64,000 nt of DNA from Aspidiotus rigidus (lineage: Eukaryota; Arthropoda; Insecta; Hemiptera; Diaspididae), in assembly GCA_035079385.1 (NCBI GenBank), contig JAVHKY010000058.1, forward strand, positions 62,001 to 126,000, read 5' to 3'. Under the pieces are notes generated by a model. It saw only the letters and a program-made list of their open reading frames with translations, ran no database searches and was not told the DNA's origin. The position numbers and the translations under genes are program-made. Shown in pieces: positions 1-11,870 of the stretch (position 1 is its first letter; each line of letters begins with the position of its first letter).

Positions 1-235
1 AGCGCATCAGCGTGGGGAGCCGGTTCGCCGCATCCGAAACGGCACCGATTTCCTGGTCTTTCGTCATTATCATCTGTAAATATAAGTTGCAGTGTGAGGC
101 GTCATCTGGGAAGCTGCTTCCGCCTTCCCAGATCATCTTGCAGAGCCATACTTCCCCCGCGAGCTGCTTGGTCCTCGCAGGGAAAGGCACACACCTTACG
201 GCTATGACCGGGTTTTAATTGTCAGAGTTTTCCAT
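1..235 (-). pseudogene. ORF1 N-terminus, copy 1, with early nonsense codon
   Basis: This is the first 78 or so codons of the ORF1 (gag-like) protein, aligned to the intact ORF1 of copy 3. The start ATG is at 233-235 on the minus strand. Codon 7 is TAA where copy 3 has AAA (lysine), a single base change, so translation from the normal start would stop after six residues. The remaining frame is open to the window edge. The copy is therefore probably dead for ORF1 unless a downstream start is used. Confidence 0.8.
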
Positions 236-291
236 CTCCTACCTAGTCACTGGAAGAGACTCCACCAGGGCCAGGCAAATAGAGTGGTATG

Positions 292-418
292 GGACGTGAA
301 GGTCCAGATGGCAATACGTAACCCCATACGAACAGGACGTGAAGGCTATGAAAGCAGTACGTAACCCCATTCATACAGGACGTGAGGGCCACCAGACAGT
401 ACGTAACCCCATACATGA
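292..418 (-). repeat. 43-bp tandem repeat in R1-like 5' UTR, three units (copy 1)
   Basis: Three imperfect 43-bp units, each beginning GGACGTGA and carrying a TACGTAACCCCAT core (plus strand), lie just upstream of ORF1 in the sense direction. Copy 4 also has three units; copy 3 has two. Repeats in a LINE 5' UTR can carry internal promoter activity, but no function is shown here. Confidence 0.85.
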
Positions 419-1296
419 AGATGATCCTGATGCAGGTGTGACTGCCTACACCAGTTGACGGTTTTCTGTCGGGGTTGTCCTTCCCTTATCCTATGGGCCC
501 GTGCCCTAACCTGCAAGGAGACAGGTGGTTTTTTTTAAAAAAGTATAGGGTTTCCTTCCCTACGGTTTAATTAGCCTCGGAGTATCCTTCTCCTAGTACT
601 CTTAGTTGCAGCGCCCCACCCGCACCCCAACAGCAACCCGCCACCAAACCATAACGCCACCAAACGCCGACCAGAAGCAGACAGAAAGTGAAACAGTCGC
701 AGCCAACACCTCACTATCCTCACATTCGACACTCAAGTCCAGTACCCCAGCATTCACAAGGGTACCAGACAACTCAGCTCAGTCAAGCACCACAGAAGGC
801 ACCCACCAGAGCAGCCCCGATACGCACCCACCCGGCACAGCGTAGCACCATACAGGCACAGGACGCCGCACCATGAAGGGAACCCACCAGAGCCACCCCA
901 ATGTGCACCCTCCCAGCACAAGACGCCATCCTAGTTTATAGGCCCAGCAGCGCATCCCGGGTGGCCAGCCCAGTCAGCACGCCCAGACCGCAACTACTCG
1001 CGCGAGACAGAGTTCATGTAGCAGCCCATGCCGTCAGCCTGTTCTGCCAATGAACCCCTCGATTCCAGGTGATGCACAGCCCGGGGGGTCAGCCCAGTCA
1101 ATGGCACCCGGAACCGGACCTCTTTATTCATTCATCATCCCACGCATTCAAATCTGTGCCGCACACTCGCCTGTCACCCCATCCACAAACACGCCAACGC
1201 CCAGCAAAGCCACAGCCCAGAGCACGCTACCATCAGAGAACAGACGACACACCACGTAGGCCCCCCCACCGCGTCAAGGTGGTACCTTACGGGGGA

Positions 1297-1696
<400 letters not shown>

Positions 1697-2124
1697 CGCT
1701 TGTGTGTCGCATGTGCAGCACCGCCCGTCATCCATAATGGAGTAGGTGCGGGTTGCGTATGCATTTAATATTGTTTCCTCCAACACCGGAATCGACCCTT
1801 TCGGGTATAACTTCAGTGAAGGAGGAATCTCCTACGCGAACCCCCTCTTCTACTCGGCAACTGCCAAGTTGCTTTGGCAACCGCCAAGCTGCGATGCCCC
1901 CCTGGCACGCACAAAAAGAACAGCACTAGAGAACACACTCACATCACAAAAACGACACTATCACATCGCATCAGGCGTAATAAGTCGCTGTTGCGTGAAT
2001 CTCACTGTATGGTGCTCGTTAGACATATTCGTATGAACAGTGAACGTACCGTAGTAAGTTCACCGGAATAGAGGACGCGGAGCAACCATATAAACGCGAG
2101 ATTCTTTCAACAACTATAAAGGCC

Positions 2125-5100
2125 CTAACAATCTGGATGGTATCCTTCTTCCTCTTCTTCCTGCAGATCTGGATGTTGATGGTACACAGGTGTTGAGTAG
2201 GCCATAGCGTGGTTCTGCATTTGCCTATTCCATTCCTGGTCCATCTTCCTCTTCATGATGGTGGCCGCAAATGCAGACACCTGGTTCCATGCTTCTTCGG
2301 AACCTAGCATGGTGGGTACCAGGCTACTCGGGTCGAGCGCTTCATCTACCCCGATCTCTTGGAGAGACCGACTAAGCTCGTCCCGCTCACGCCTCCACGC
2401 CTCACACTCAAATAAGGTGTGTTGTGGTCCATCATCCCGCCCTTGGTTACAGTGCGAACACGTTGCCTGCTCAACTTTCCTTAACTTCTCGTGAAGGTAC
2501 TTGTTGAAGCAGCCATGGCCGCTTAACACCTGCGTCAGGTGAAAGTTCAGCTGACCATGGTGTCGGTTCATCCACTCATCAAGGTCGCGTATTAGCACAC
2601 GGGTTGTCCATGTACCCAGCTCACTCTGGGCAATTCTTGCTTTCCACTTTACAAGCAAGGAGCGCCTGGCCTCCTGCTTGACCCGTAAAGCTTCTCGGTT
2701 GGTCGTTGTTCTCTTCTTTGCTTCGAACACCACCGCTCTCTCCTCAGCAAGGAGCTCGATTGGTGGTGAACGTGCTAATACACAAAGAGCCTCCGTCGAG
2801 ACAGTGCGGTAGGCACTAACACACCTCAGCGCAGCTCTTCGTTGGATCTTTACCATCTCTCTTCTTCGGTATGGTGTCTTCATGCAGTCGGCCCATACTG
2901 GTGCACCATATAGGAGGATCGACAAGGCGGTGCTCATCATGATCCTTCTCCTTGCTTCTCTCGGTCCTCCCAGGTTCCTCATAAGGCGGCTTAGGTATCC
3001 AACTACCCGGCCCGCCTTTTCCGCTGCCATCAGGAAATGGTGCCTGAAGCTCAGCGTTGAGTCAAACCAGATGCCCAGGTATTTCATTTGCTTCTTGGTT
3101 TCAATTTCCACACCTCGCAGGCGAAAGGTGGGTGGCTTGAACTTCCGACGGGTCGTGAATAAAATGGCCTCCGTCTTACTTGCTGCTAGTTCAAGTCCAG
3201 CCGACTCGATCCAACGCGTCACATCCTCTAGGGCCCGGTTTACCCTGCTCTCCACCGCTACAGTTGTTTCGGCAGTGCATACCACCAGGGTGTCATCCGC
3301 ATAGCAGATAAGCTTAACCCCCGGTGGCAGCCTCACCTTAAAGATTCCGTTAAATGCGACGCACCACAAAAGCGGCCCAAGGACCGACCCCTGCGGCACC
3401 CCACAAGTAACAGGGCGCTTTACTGTACCAGCAGACGTCTCTGCTTGGATTTCACGGCAGCTAAGATAGCTGCTGATCATCCTGAGCAGGTATGCGGGCA
3501 CTCCTGCGTTCACAAGAGCTTCCAATATCATCTTCCATGGGATTGAATTGAACGCATTTCTTATGTCGAGGCTGACGGCTGCGCAAAACTGGCGCATATC
3601 AATCGCTGACTTGGCTATCCTCTTCAGCCGGATCCCAGCATCTGATGTGCAGCGTCCAGTTTGAAAACCGTACTGGCTATCAGAGATTATATCTCTTTCC
3701 TTCAGATAGCTCTCCAAACGATTGGCTATCACTCTTTCTAGAAGTTTCCCAACATTGTCTAGCAGACAAAGTGGACGATAAGAGGATGGTAGGCCAGGTG
3801 GTTTATCCTTCTTATCAATCAACGCTAGCCTGGCTTTCTTCCATCGCACAGGGAACAGTCCCCCAACAATTGCCGCATTGAATGTATCAACAAGCAGTGC
3901 TGGGTCAACTGAATGTATGGCGCTCCAGACTGGATTTGGAATCTCATCCGGGCCTGGAGCCTTCCAATACTTACCCCGCAGTCTATTGACTGCTGCATCA
4001 ACCTCCTCGGTGCCTAGGAGGGATATACCATCCTCTTCTACTATTGGTAGCGTTACCATTGGTGGTGGCTGCTGTGGGAACAAGCCATCAATGATTTGGC
4101 CCACAACATCCGGCTCCATTCGGCTCATTGCTGAGAGGCCTTTGAGCTTCTTCAGCACTAACTTATAAGGCTTTCCAAATGGGTCGTCATCCGCCATCTC
4201 ACATAGCTCTCGCCATGCAGCACGCTTGCTGTCCTTGATGGCCTTCTTCAGCCTTTTACGAGCCAGCTGGTATTCGGGTGCAACCGCCCGCGCCTCTTCG
4301 CGGCCACTACTACGCTGGTATATCCGGCGCTGACGGTTGCACTCTTTTCTCAATTCGGCAATCTTGTTGGTCCACCAGTAAACAGCCCTCCTCTTCTTTG
4401 GTGGACCTTGCCTGGGCATGGCTACATCGCAAGCTTTGGTGACAGTCTTGATCATCCTCTCTGCTGCCACCTCCGCATTGCCTTCTTGCTCTTCTTCTTG
4501 ATCCCATGTGAGAGCAAGATAGCTAGCCTTCAAATGGTCGCTATTCAGCTTCCTGACGGCCCATTTTCTTACCAGCTTTTGTGGAGCAGCGACCTCAACT
4601 TCCCGGCGGATGGAGAAGCCGATGCACCGGTGGTCGCTCCCAGAAAGCTCCTTGTCCAGTACCGCCCAGCCTTCTATTTTTCGGGCTAGGCACTCTGAGG
4701 CAAAGGTGATGTCAATAATGGACCCGTATCCTTGATGCACTCGGGTAGGAGTGTTGCCGACATTGACTGTTTCCAGTCGATTGAAAGCAATCCACTCCCC
4801 CAAGGCATACCCACGGATGTCCGTACGGCCTGATCGCCACTCTTCTGACTTGGCATTAAAATCGCCAGCCACAATGAATTTTTCACCTTGCCATCTGGAC
4901 AAGCTTTCTTCTAATTTCTTCAAGAAGTCCTCAAACTCCGGGAAGGGGCGATTCGGGGAGAAGTAGCAACTATAGACAACCATATCGGCCATCTTCACAG
5001 CAACATACCCCTCCCCTCTTTCAACCTCTCCCGGAGCAATTGGACACTCTGGGCAAACACCAATGGCCGCTAAGCCAGTACGGTCTGTGTACCATCCTTT

Positions 5101-5235
5101 TTTCCTCGCAACATTGTGATACTCGCTGGCAATCACAATGTGCTTTCCCTCCTCAGCTACAAACTGCCAGAGAAGATCCTGAGCCAGTTTGCAGTGCTGA
5201 AGGTTGGCCTGCAGGAACTTGAGCGTCCCTGCCAT
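2125..5235 (-). CDS. ORF2 endonuclease / reverse transcriptase, copy 2
   Basis: 1,036 residues, uninterrupted. An AP-type endonuclease occupies residues 1 to about 210, with N11, E38, the GDFN motif (D125, N127) and SDH (D201, H202). These are the catalytic residues of apurinic-like LINE endonucleases that nick the target DNA. Reverse transcriptase follows: a GPD block near 428, D557 in the first catalytic motif, PQGSVLGPLLW near 615-624 and YADD at 645-648. A C-x2-C-x9-H-x4-C knuckle lies at 926-944. No RNase H domain is seen. The domain order and sequence style fit the R1 clade (R1/TRAS/SART/Waldo group). The start ATG overlaps the ORF1 stop in TAATG, as expected for termination-reinitiation. 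Residues differ from copies 3 and 4 at only a few percent of sites. Confidence 0.95.
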   Translation of the reverse strand: MAGTLKFLQANLQHCKLAQDLLWQFVAEEGKHIVIASEYHNVARKKGWYTDRTGLAAIGVCPECPIAPGEVERGEGYVAVKMADMVVYSCYFSPNRPFPEFEDFLKKLEESLSRWQGEKFIVAGDFNAKSEEWRSGRTDIRGYALGEWIAFNRLETVNVGNTPTRVHQGYGSIIDITFASECLARKIEGWAVLDKELSGSDHRCIGFSIRREVEVAAPQKLVRKWAVRKLNSDHLKASYLALTWDQEEEQEGNAEVAAERMIKTVTKACDVAMPRQGPPKKRRAVYWWTNKIAELRKECNRQRRIYQRSSGREEARAVAPEYQLARKRLKKAIKDSKRAAWRELCEMADDDPFGKPYKLVLKKLKGLSAMSRMEPDVVGQIIDGLFPQQPPPMVTLPIVEEDGISLLGTEEVDAAVNRLRGKYWKAPGPDEIPNPVWSAIHSVDPALLVDTFNAAIVGGLFPVRWKKARLALIDKKDKPPGLPSSYRPLCLLDNVGKLLERVIANRLESYLKERDIISDSQYGFQTGRCTSDAGIRLKRIAKSAIDMRQFCAAVSLDIRNAFNSIPWKMILEALVNAGVPAYLLRMISSYLSCREIQAETSAGTVKRPVTCGVPQGSVLGPLLWCVAFNGIFKVRLPPGVKLICYADDTLVVCTAETTVAVESRVNRALEDVTRWIESAGLELAASKTEAILFTTRRKFKPPTFRLRGVEIETKKQMKYLGIWFDSTLSFRHHFLMAAEKAGRVVGYLSRLMRNLGGPREARRRIMMSTALSILLYGAPVWADCMKTPYRRREMVKIQRRAALRCVSAYRTVSTEALCVLARSPPIELLAEERAVVFEAKKRTTTNREALRVKQEARRSLLVKWKARIAQSELGTWTTRVLIRDLDEWMNRHHGQLNFHLTQVLSGHGCFNKYLHEKLRKVEQATCSHCNQGRDDGPQHTLFECEAWRRERDELSRSLQEIGVDEALDPSSLVPTMLGSEEAWNQVSAFAATIMKRKMDQEWNRQMQNHAMAYSTPVYHQHPDLQEEEEEGYHPDC

Positions 5236-5413
5236 TAGGAGGCCGTTGGTCCTCTTCGGCTGCCTAGTCGCCCTCGGGTCCTGGGCTCGGCAGCACCTAT
5301 GCAGCCTTTACTGCCGACCACATGCCCTGCATCGCGGCCCTCTTCTCGGCTGCATAGTGGGCACTTTGGGTCCCGGTGGCAGTCCCGTAACAGATGCCCT
5401 TCTCCGCCGCATC
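5235..5413 (-). pseudogene. ORF1 C-terminal fragment, copy 2
   Basis: On the minus strand this reads in frame from inside the second CCHC knuckle, through a third knuckle (CPLCS...H...GC), to a basic tail and the TAA that overlaps the ORF2 ATG. The order of Cys and His matches the ORF1 ends of copies 3 and 4, but the residues between differ from both, so this is a third ORF1 type. The upstream part of ORF1 is missing because of 5' truncation. Confidence 0.82.
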
Positions 5414-6094
<681 letters not shown>

Positions 6095-6524
6095 CGCTTG
6101 TATGTCGCATGTGCAGCACCGCCCGTCATCCATAATGGAGTAGGTGCGGGATGCGTATGCATTTAATATTGTTTCCTCCAACACCGGAATCGACCCTTTC
6201 GGGTATAACTTCAGTGAAGGAGGAATCTCCTACGCGAACCCCCTCTTCTACTCGGCAACTGCCAAGTTGCTTTGGCAACCGCCAAGCTGCGATGCCCCCC
6301 TGGCACGCACAAAAAAGAAAACAGCACTAGAGAACACACTCACATCACAAAACGACACTATCACATCACACCAGGCGTAATAAGTCGCTGTTGCGTGAAT
6401 CTCACTGTATGGTGCTCGTTAGACATATTCGTATGAACAGTGAACGTACCGTAGTACGTTCACCGGAATAGAGGACGCGGAGCAACCATATAAACGCGAG
6501 ATTCTTTCAACAACTATAAAGGCC

Positions 6525-9500
6525 CTAACAATCTGGATGGTATCCTTCTTCCTCTTCTTCCTGCAGATCTGGATGTTGATGGTACACAGGTGTTGAGTAG
6601 GCCATAGCGTGGTTCTGCATTTGCCTATTCCATTCCTGGTCCATCTTCCTCTTCATGATGGTGGCCGCAAATGCAGACACCTGGTTCCATGCTTCTTCGG
6701 AACCTAGCATGGTGGGTACCAGGCTACTCGGGTCGAGCGCTTCATCTACCCCGATCTCTTGGAGAGACCGACTAAGCTCGTCCCGCTCACGCCTCCACGC
6801 CTCACACTCAAATAAGGTGTGTTGTGGTCCATCATCCCGCCCTTGGTTACAGTGCGAACACGTTGCCTGCTCAACTTTCCTTAACTTCTCGTGAAGGTAC
6901 TTGTTGAAGCAGCCATGGCCGCTTAACACCTGCGTCAGGTGAAAGTTCAGCTGACCATGGTGTCGGCTCATCCACTCATCAAGGTCGCGTATTAGCACAC
7001 GGGTTGTCCATGTACCCAGCTCACTCTGGGCAATTCTTTCTTTCCACTTTACAAGCAAGGAGCGCCTGGCCTCCTGCTTGACCCGTAAAGCTTCTCGGTT
7101 GGTCGTCGTTCTCTTCTTTGCTTCGAACACCACCGCTCTCTCCTCAGCAAGGAGCTCGATTGGTGGTGAACGTGCTAATACACAAAGAGCCTCCGTCGAG
7201 ACAGTGCGGTAGGCACTAACACACCTCAGCGCAGCTCTTCGTTGGATCTTTACCATCTCTCTTCTTCGGTATGGTATCTTCATGCAGTCGGCCCATACTG
7301 GCGCACCGTATAGGAGGATCGACAAGGCGGTGCTCATCATGATCCTTCTCCTTGCTTCTCTCGGTCCTCCTAGGTTCCTCATCAGGCGGCTTAGGTAACC
7401 AACTACCCGGCCCGCCTTTTCCGCTGCCATCAGGAAATGGTGCCTGAAGCTCAGCGTTGAGTCAAACCAGATGCCCAGGTATTTCATTTGCTTCTTGGTT
7501 TCAATTTCCACACCTCGCAGGCGAAAGGCGGGTGGCTTGAACTTCCGACGGGTCGTGAATAAAATGGCCTCCGTCTTACTTGCTGCTAGTTCAAGTCCAG
7601 CCGACTCGATCCAACGCGTCACATCCTCTAGGGCCCGGTTTACCCTGCTCTCCACCGCTACAGTTGTTTCGGCAGTGCATACCACCAGGGTGTCATCCGC
7701 ATAGCAGATAAGCTTAACCCCCGGTGGCAGCTTCACCTTAAAGATTCCGTTAAATGCGACGCACCACAAAAGCGGCCCAAGGACCGACCCCTGCGGCACC
7801 CCACAAGTAACAGGGCGCTTTACTGTACCAGCAGACGTCTCTGCTTGGATTTCACGGCAGCTAAGATAGCTGCTGATCATCCTGAGCAGGTATGCGGGCA
7901 CTCCTGCGTTCACAAGAGCTTCCAATATCATCTTCCATGGAATTGAATTGAACGCATTTCTTATGTCGAGGCTGACGGCTGCGCAAAACTGGCGCATATC
8001 AATCGCTGACTTGGCTATCCTCTTCAGCCGGATCCCAGCATCTGATGTGCAGCGTCCAGTTTGAAAACCGTACTGGCTATCAGAGATTATATCTCTTTCC
8101 TTCAGATAGCTCTCCAAACGATTGGCTATCACTCTTTCTAGAAGTTTCCCAACATTGTCTAGCAGACAAAGTGGACGATAAGAGGATGGTAGACCAGGTG
8201 GTTTATCCTTCTTATCGATCAACGCTAGCCTGGCTTTCTTCCATCGCACAGGGAACAGTCCCCCAACAATTGCCGCATTGAATGTATCAACAAGCAGTGC
8301 TGGGTCAACTGAATGTATGGCGCTCCAGACTGGATTTGGAATCTCATCCGGGCCTGGAGCCTTCCAATACTTACCCCGCAGTCTATTGACTGCTGCATCA
8401 ACCTCCTCGGTGCCTAGGAGGGATATACCATCCTCTTCTACTATTGGTAGCGTTACCATTGGTGGTGGCTGCTGTGGGAACAAGCCATCAATGATTTGAC
8501 CCACAACATCCGGCTCCATTCGGCTCATTGCTGAGAGGCCTTTGAGCTTCTTCAGCACCAACTTATAAGGCTTTCCAAATGGGTCGTCATCCGCCATCTC
8601 ACATAGCTCTCGCCATGCAGCACTCTTGCTGTCCTTGATGGCCTTCTTCAGCCTTTTACGAGCCAGCTGGTATTCGGGTGCAACCGCCCGCGCCCCTTCG
8701 CGGCCACTACTACGCTGGTATATCCGGCGCTGACGGTTGCACTCTTTTCTCAAATTGGCAATCTTGTCGGTCCACCAGTAAACAGCCCTCCTCTTCTTTG
8801 GTGGACCTTGCCTGGGCATGGCTACATCGCAAGCTTTGGTGACAGTCTTGATCATCCTCTCGGCTGCCACCTCCGCATTGCCTTCTTGCTCTTCTTCTTG
8901 ATCCCATGTGAGAGCAAGATAGCTAGCCTTCAAACGGTCGCTATTCAGCTTCCTAACGGCCCACTTTCTTACCAGCTTTTGTGGAGCAGCGACCTCGACT
9001 TCCCGGCGGATGGAGAAGCCGATACACCGGTGGTCGCTCCCAGAAAGGTCCTTGTCCAGTACCGCCCAGCCTTCTATTTTTCGGGCTAGGCTCTCTGAGG
9101 CAAAGGTGATATCAATAATGGACCCATATCCTTGATGCACTCGGGTAGGAGTGTTGCCGACATTGACTGTTTCCAGTCGATTGTAAGCAATCCACTCCCC
9201 CAAGGCATACCCACGGATGTCCGTACGGCCTGATCGCCACTCTTCTGACTTGGCATTAAAATCGCCAGCCACTATGAATTTTCCACCTTGCCATCTGGAC
9301 AAGCTTTCTTCTAATTTCTTCAAGAAGTCCTCAAACTCCGGGAAGGGGCGATTTGGGGAGAAGTAGCAACTGTAGACAACCATGTCAGCTATCTTCACAG
9401 CAACATACCCCTCCCCTCTTTCAACCTCTCCCGGAGCAATTGGACACTCTGGGCAAACACCAATGGCCGCTAAGCCAGTACGGTCTGTGTACCATCCTTT

Positions 9501-9635
9501 TCTTTTCGCAACATTGTAATACTCACTGGCAATTACAATGTGCGTTCCCTCTTCAGCTACAAACTGCCAGAGAAGATCCTGGGCCAGTTCGCAGTGCTGA
9601 AGGTTGCACTGTAGGAAGGATAGCGCACCTGCCAT
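6525..9635 (-). CDS. ORF2 endonuclease / reverse transcriptase, copy 3
   Basis: 1,036 residues with the same AP-endonuclease, reverse transcriptase (YADD) and CCHC layout as the copy 2 ORF2; all catalytic positions are kept. The open frame runs 37 codons further upstream, but that part overlaps ORF1. The start chosen is the ATG at 9633-9635, which aligns with the starts in copies 2 and 4. It lies 5 nt after the ORF1 TAA (9641-9643) rather than overlapping it. The first dozen codons differ from copies 2 and 4 (ALSFLQC versus TLKFLQA); from there on the protein is almost identical to copy 4. Confidence 0.95.
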   Translation of the reverse strand: MAGALSFLQCNLQHCELAQDLLWQFVAEEGTHIVIASEYYNVAKRKGWYTDRTGLAAIGVCPECPIAPGEVERGEGYVAVKIADMVVYSCYFSPNRPFPEFEDFLKKLEESLSRWQGGKFIVAGDFNAKSEEWRSGRTDIRGYALGEWIAYNRLETVNVGNTPTRVHQGYGSIIDITFASESLARKIEGWAVLDKDLSGSDHRCIGFSIRREVEVAAPQKLVRKWAVRKLNSDRLKASYLALTWDQEEEQEGNAEVAAERMIKTVTKACDVAMPRQGPPKKRRAVYWWTDKIANLRKECNRQRRIYQRSSGREGARAVAPEYQLARKRLKKAIKDSKSAAWRELCEMADDDPFGKPYKLVLKKLKGLSAMSRMEPDVVGQIIDGLFPQQPPPMVTLPIVEEDGISLLGTEEVDAAVNRLRGKYWKAPGPDEIPNPVWSAIHSVDPALLVDTFNAAIVGGLFPVRWKKARLALIDKKDKPPGLPSSYRPLCLLDNVGKLLERVIANRLESYLKERDIISDSQYGFQTGRCTSDAGIRLKRIAKSAIDMRQFCAAVSLDIRNAFNSIPWKMILEALVNAGVPAYLLRMISSYLSCREIQAETSAGTVKRPVTCGVPQGSVLGPLLWCVAFNGIFKVKLPPGVKLICYADDTLVVCTAETTVAVESRVNRALEDVTRWIESAGLELAASKTEAILFTTRRKFKPPAFRLRGVEIETKKQMKYLGIWFDSTLSFRHHFLMAAEKAGRVVGYLSRLMRNLGGPREARRRIMMSTALSILLYGAPVWADCMKIPYRRREMVKIQRRAALRCVSAYRTVSTEALCVLARSPPIELLAEERAVVFEAKKRTTTNREALRVKQEARRSLLVKWKERIAQSELGTWTTRVLIRDLDEWMSRHHGQLNFHLTQVLSGHGCFNKYLHEKLRKVEQATCSHCNQGRDDGPQHTLFECEAWRRERDELSRSLQEIGVDEALDPSSLVPTMLGSEEAWNQVSAFAATIMKRKMDQEWNRQMQNHAMAYSTPVYHQHPDLQEEEEEGYHPDC

Positions 9636-9640
9636 TGGTC

Positions 9641-11728
9641 TTACTTGCGCTTGCCTCCAGCGCCCTGTGCTTTGACACCTGCGCACCCTCTGCTTCCCAC
9701 AACGTGGTTTGCAGGGCGCCCTCCAACCCGGCTGCAGACAGGACACTTAGGTTCCTTCTTGCAGTCCCGGATTTGGTGCCCCTCTTCACCACACCTGTAG
9801 CAAACGCTGCCGATAGCTGCATTGGTGCAGGCAGCTGCTATATGCCCCTCCTGAAGGCATTTATAGCATCGCTGCGAAGACCTTGCCTTCTCTAGGGATT
9901 TCACCCGGCAGGTGCTCCATCCAACCTCGATCTTGCCCTTCCTAACTAGCTGGAGGGCTGCTGCAATGGGCAGCTCGACCTTGGCCATCTGACATCCGCG
10001 TCCCATTGGCTGCAGATCCAGGAGCTTGGCGCCTGTGCCAGCTGGCATTTGGGCCAGGATATCTTCCCTGTCCACAGACTTCTCAATCCCCAGGATGAGA
10101 AGTCTGGTCTGACGCTGCGGCATCCTAACTGTCGCCATGTCACCAATAGCTTCCCCCAGTTTCTCTCGGAAGGTTTCCACTGCAGTCTCTCCCTCGCCTT
10201 TCACTTCTAGGAGCATCTCTCCTTTCTTGGTCGTCCGTACCTGGGTTACCTTCAGGCCTAATGATGCTATTGACAGCTTGGACCGGGCTGTCTTGAGGAT
10301 GGCCTCATAGGTGACATCCTCACTTTTTCGGGCGATGATCACTGCTGCCGACCTTGGCTTCCTCTTTTCCAGTAACCTCTCCTGCCTTCGGCCTTGGGAC
10401 TGTGGTATGGTAGGCAGGGGCTTCTTCCGATTGCCCCGGGAAACTACCTGGCTCCACGAAGGTACGTTGGAACCAGGTGTGGCTGCCTGGGAAGACAATT
10501 GCTGCTGTTGTTGCAGGTGCTGCTGTTGCTGTTGCTGCGGTGGTAACTGTGGCCGTCGCTGCAGTTCCTGTTGCTGCTGTTGTCGCTGCTCTACCAGTTG
10601 CTTCTGGCGTTGTTGCAGTTGCTGTTGCTCCTTCCGCTGTTGCTGTTGCTGCTGCGGTTGTTTTTTCTGCTGCAGTCGTTGTGATTGCTGCTGCCATTGC
10701 TGGGGTGTCTTCAGCGGTTTAATGGGTGGTTTTGGTACCGCCGTGGCCTTCTCACCTTCCCGTGGGCCACTGCTACTCTGTGGTACAAGTGGTGTCGGTG
10801 ATGCTGCTTGACCATGCTGCTGCAGCATTGCAAGCCTCCGCAGTTCGGTGCGCATGGTAGTCACATTTTCCTTGAGCCTGACATTCTCGGCCCTAATGTC
10901 CTTCAGCTCTTGAAGGGTTTTCATTTTTCCCTCCTCTCCCTTCTTGTGATGGGCCAGGAGCGTCTTCACTTGGGCCTCTAGCTTAACGTTTTGCGCCTTC
11001 AAAGTCCCCATCTCCTGGAGGAGCTGTGTGTTGGCTTGCTGGTCTTTCGCAGAGAGGCAGGTATCCACGAGCCCCTGGAGTTCCTGCACCTTTTCCTGCA
11101 TTGCGGCCTTGCTTTTACGCCCCGCTTGGAGTTCGGCTTCGCGTGCTAGGTCCTTCTGCATCAGTCGCTTACAGTGATCTTGCAGCTTCTTCATTGCGGT
11201 CTTCATTTTGGCATTCGGAAGGTTTGGGATCTTCCCAAGAAACAAACCTTCCTCGTCTGTCTGTTCACTATCGGACTCGGTCTTTGTGGGTGACGTGAAC
11301 GAATTAGCTCGTAGCCTCTTCCTCCGGTTCTTTTGCCATGCAAGAGGGGTGACAAAAACTTCATCAGCCCCCTCCGGCGTTCCTGGTATTGCCGTAGACA
11401 CCTCATCGGCGTTCTTGGTCGCCTCTTTCTTCTCCGTCGTTGTTGCCTCATCATGGGATTCGGGGACAACACCCCCCGACCCCCCGCCGCCTGAGCGCAT
11501 CAGCGTGGGGAGCCGGTTCGCCGCATCCGAAACGGCACCGATTTCCTGGTCTTTCGTCATTATCATCTGTAAATATAAGTTGCAGTGTGAGGCGTCATCT
11601 GGGAAGCTGCTTCCGCCTTCCCAGATCATCTTGCAGAGCCATACTTCCCCCGCGAGCTGCTTGGTCCTCGCAGGGAAAGGCACACACCTTACGGCTATGA
11701 CCGGGTTTTTATTGTCAGAGTTTTCCAT
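9641..11728 (-). CDS. ORF1 gag-like nucleic-acid-binding protein, copy 3
   Basis: 695 residues. The N-terminal part is Ser/Thr/acidic, followed by a predicted coiled coil (about 165-310, many Glu/Lys/Leu heptad-like stretches) and a glutamine-rich tract (about 340-430). A conserved basic domain leads to three zinc knuckles: C-x2-C-x4-H-x4-C at 621-634 and 643-656, and a third Cys/His cluster at 662-682. This is the usual ORF1 of R1/TRAS-type LINEs, which binds element RNA and forms ribonucleoprotein particles. The start ATG (11726-11728) precedes a conserved N-terminus. It is the only intact ORF1 in the window. The Gln tract also opens long Cys-rich and Ala-rich frames on the other strand, which I regard as shadows. 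Confidence 0.92.
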   Translation of the reverse strand: MENSDNKNPVIAVRCVPFPARTKQLAGEVWLCKMIWEGGSSFPDDASHCNLYLQMIMTKDQEIGAVSDAANRLPTLMRSGGGGSGGVVPESHDEATTTEKKEATKNADEVSTAIPGTPEGADEVFVTPLAWQKNRRKRLRANSFTSPTKTESDSEQTDEEGLFLGKIPNLPNAKMKTAMKKLQDHCKRLMQKDLAREAELQAGRKSKAAMQEKVQELQGLVDTCLSAKDQQANTQLLQEMGTLKAQNVKLEAQVKTLLAHHKKGEEGKMKTLQELKDIRAENVRLKENVTTMRTELRRLAMLQQHGQAASPTPLVPQSSSGPREGEKATAVPKPPIKPLKTPQQWQQQSQRLQQKKQPQQQQQQRKEQQQLQQRQKQLVEQRQQQQQELQRRPQLPPQQQQQQHLQQQQQLSSQAATPGSNVPSWSQVVSRGNRKKPLPTIPQSQGRRQERLLEKRKPRSAAVIIARKSEDVTYEAILKTARSKLSIASLGLKVTQVRTTKKGEMLLEVKGEGETAVETFREKLGEAIGDMATVRMPQRQTRLLILGIEKSVDREDILAQMPAGTGAKLLDLQPMGRGCQMAKVELPIAAALQLVRKGKIEVGWSTCRVKSLEKARSSQRCYKCLQEGHIAAACTNAAIGSVCYRCGEEGHQIRDCKKEPKCPVCSRVGGRPANHVVGSRGCAGVKAQGAGGKRK

Positions 11729-11784
11729 CTCCTACCTAGTCACTGGAAGAGACTCCACCAGGGCCAGGCAAATAGAGTGGTATG

Positions 11785-11870
11785 GGACGTGAAGGTCCAG
11801 ATGGCAATACGTAACCCCATACGAACAGGACGTGAGGGCCACCAGACAGTACGTAACCCCATACATGAAG
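11785..11870 (-). repeat. 43-bp tandem repeat in R1-like 5' UTR, two units (copy 3)
   Basis: This is the same array as in copies 1 and 4, but the middle unit is missing. The loss is a clean one-unit contraction. The 5' UTR flanking it (11,729-12,748) is otherwise nearly identical to that of copy 1. Confidence 0.85.

Larger units (their letters stand above)
1697..5413 (-). mobile_element. R1-clade LINE copy 2 (5'-truncated)
   Basis: A 3.7-kb minus-strand copy with a 428-bp 3' UTR, a complete ORF2 and only the last 58 or so codons of ORF1. The 5' truncation falls in the second CCHC knuckle of ORF1 and joins directly to (TAA)n, so an incompletely reverse-transcribed copy was still inserted in the microsatellite. 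The 3' end (CGCTTG on the plus strand) is identical in all copies. Confidence 0.92.

Noticed and set aside
9636..9746. N-terminal extension of the copy 3 ORF2
   Set aside because: It overlaps ORF1 in another frame and is absent from copies 2 and 4; the ATG at 9,635 aligns with their starts.
10311..10811. Cys-rich plus-strand frame (166 codons)
   Set aside because: It is the antisense of the glutamine-rich tract of ORF1; CAG/CAA repeats read as Cys/Leu/Ala runs in other frames.
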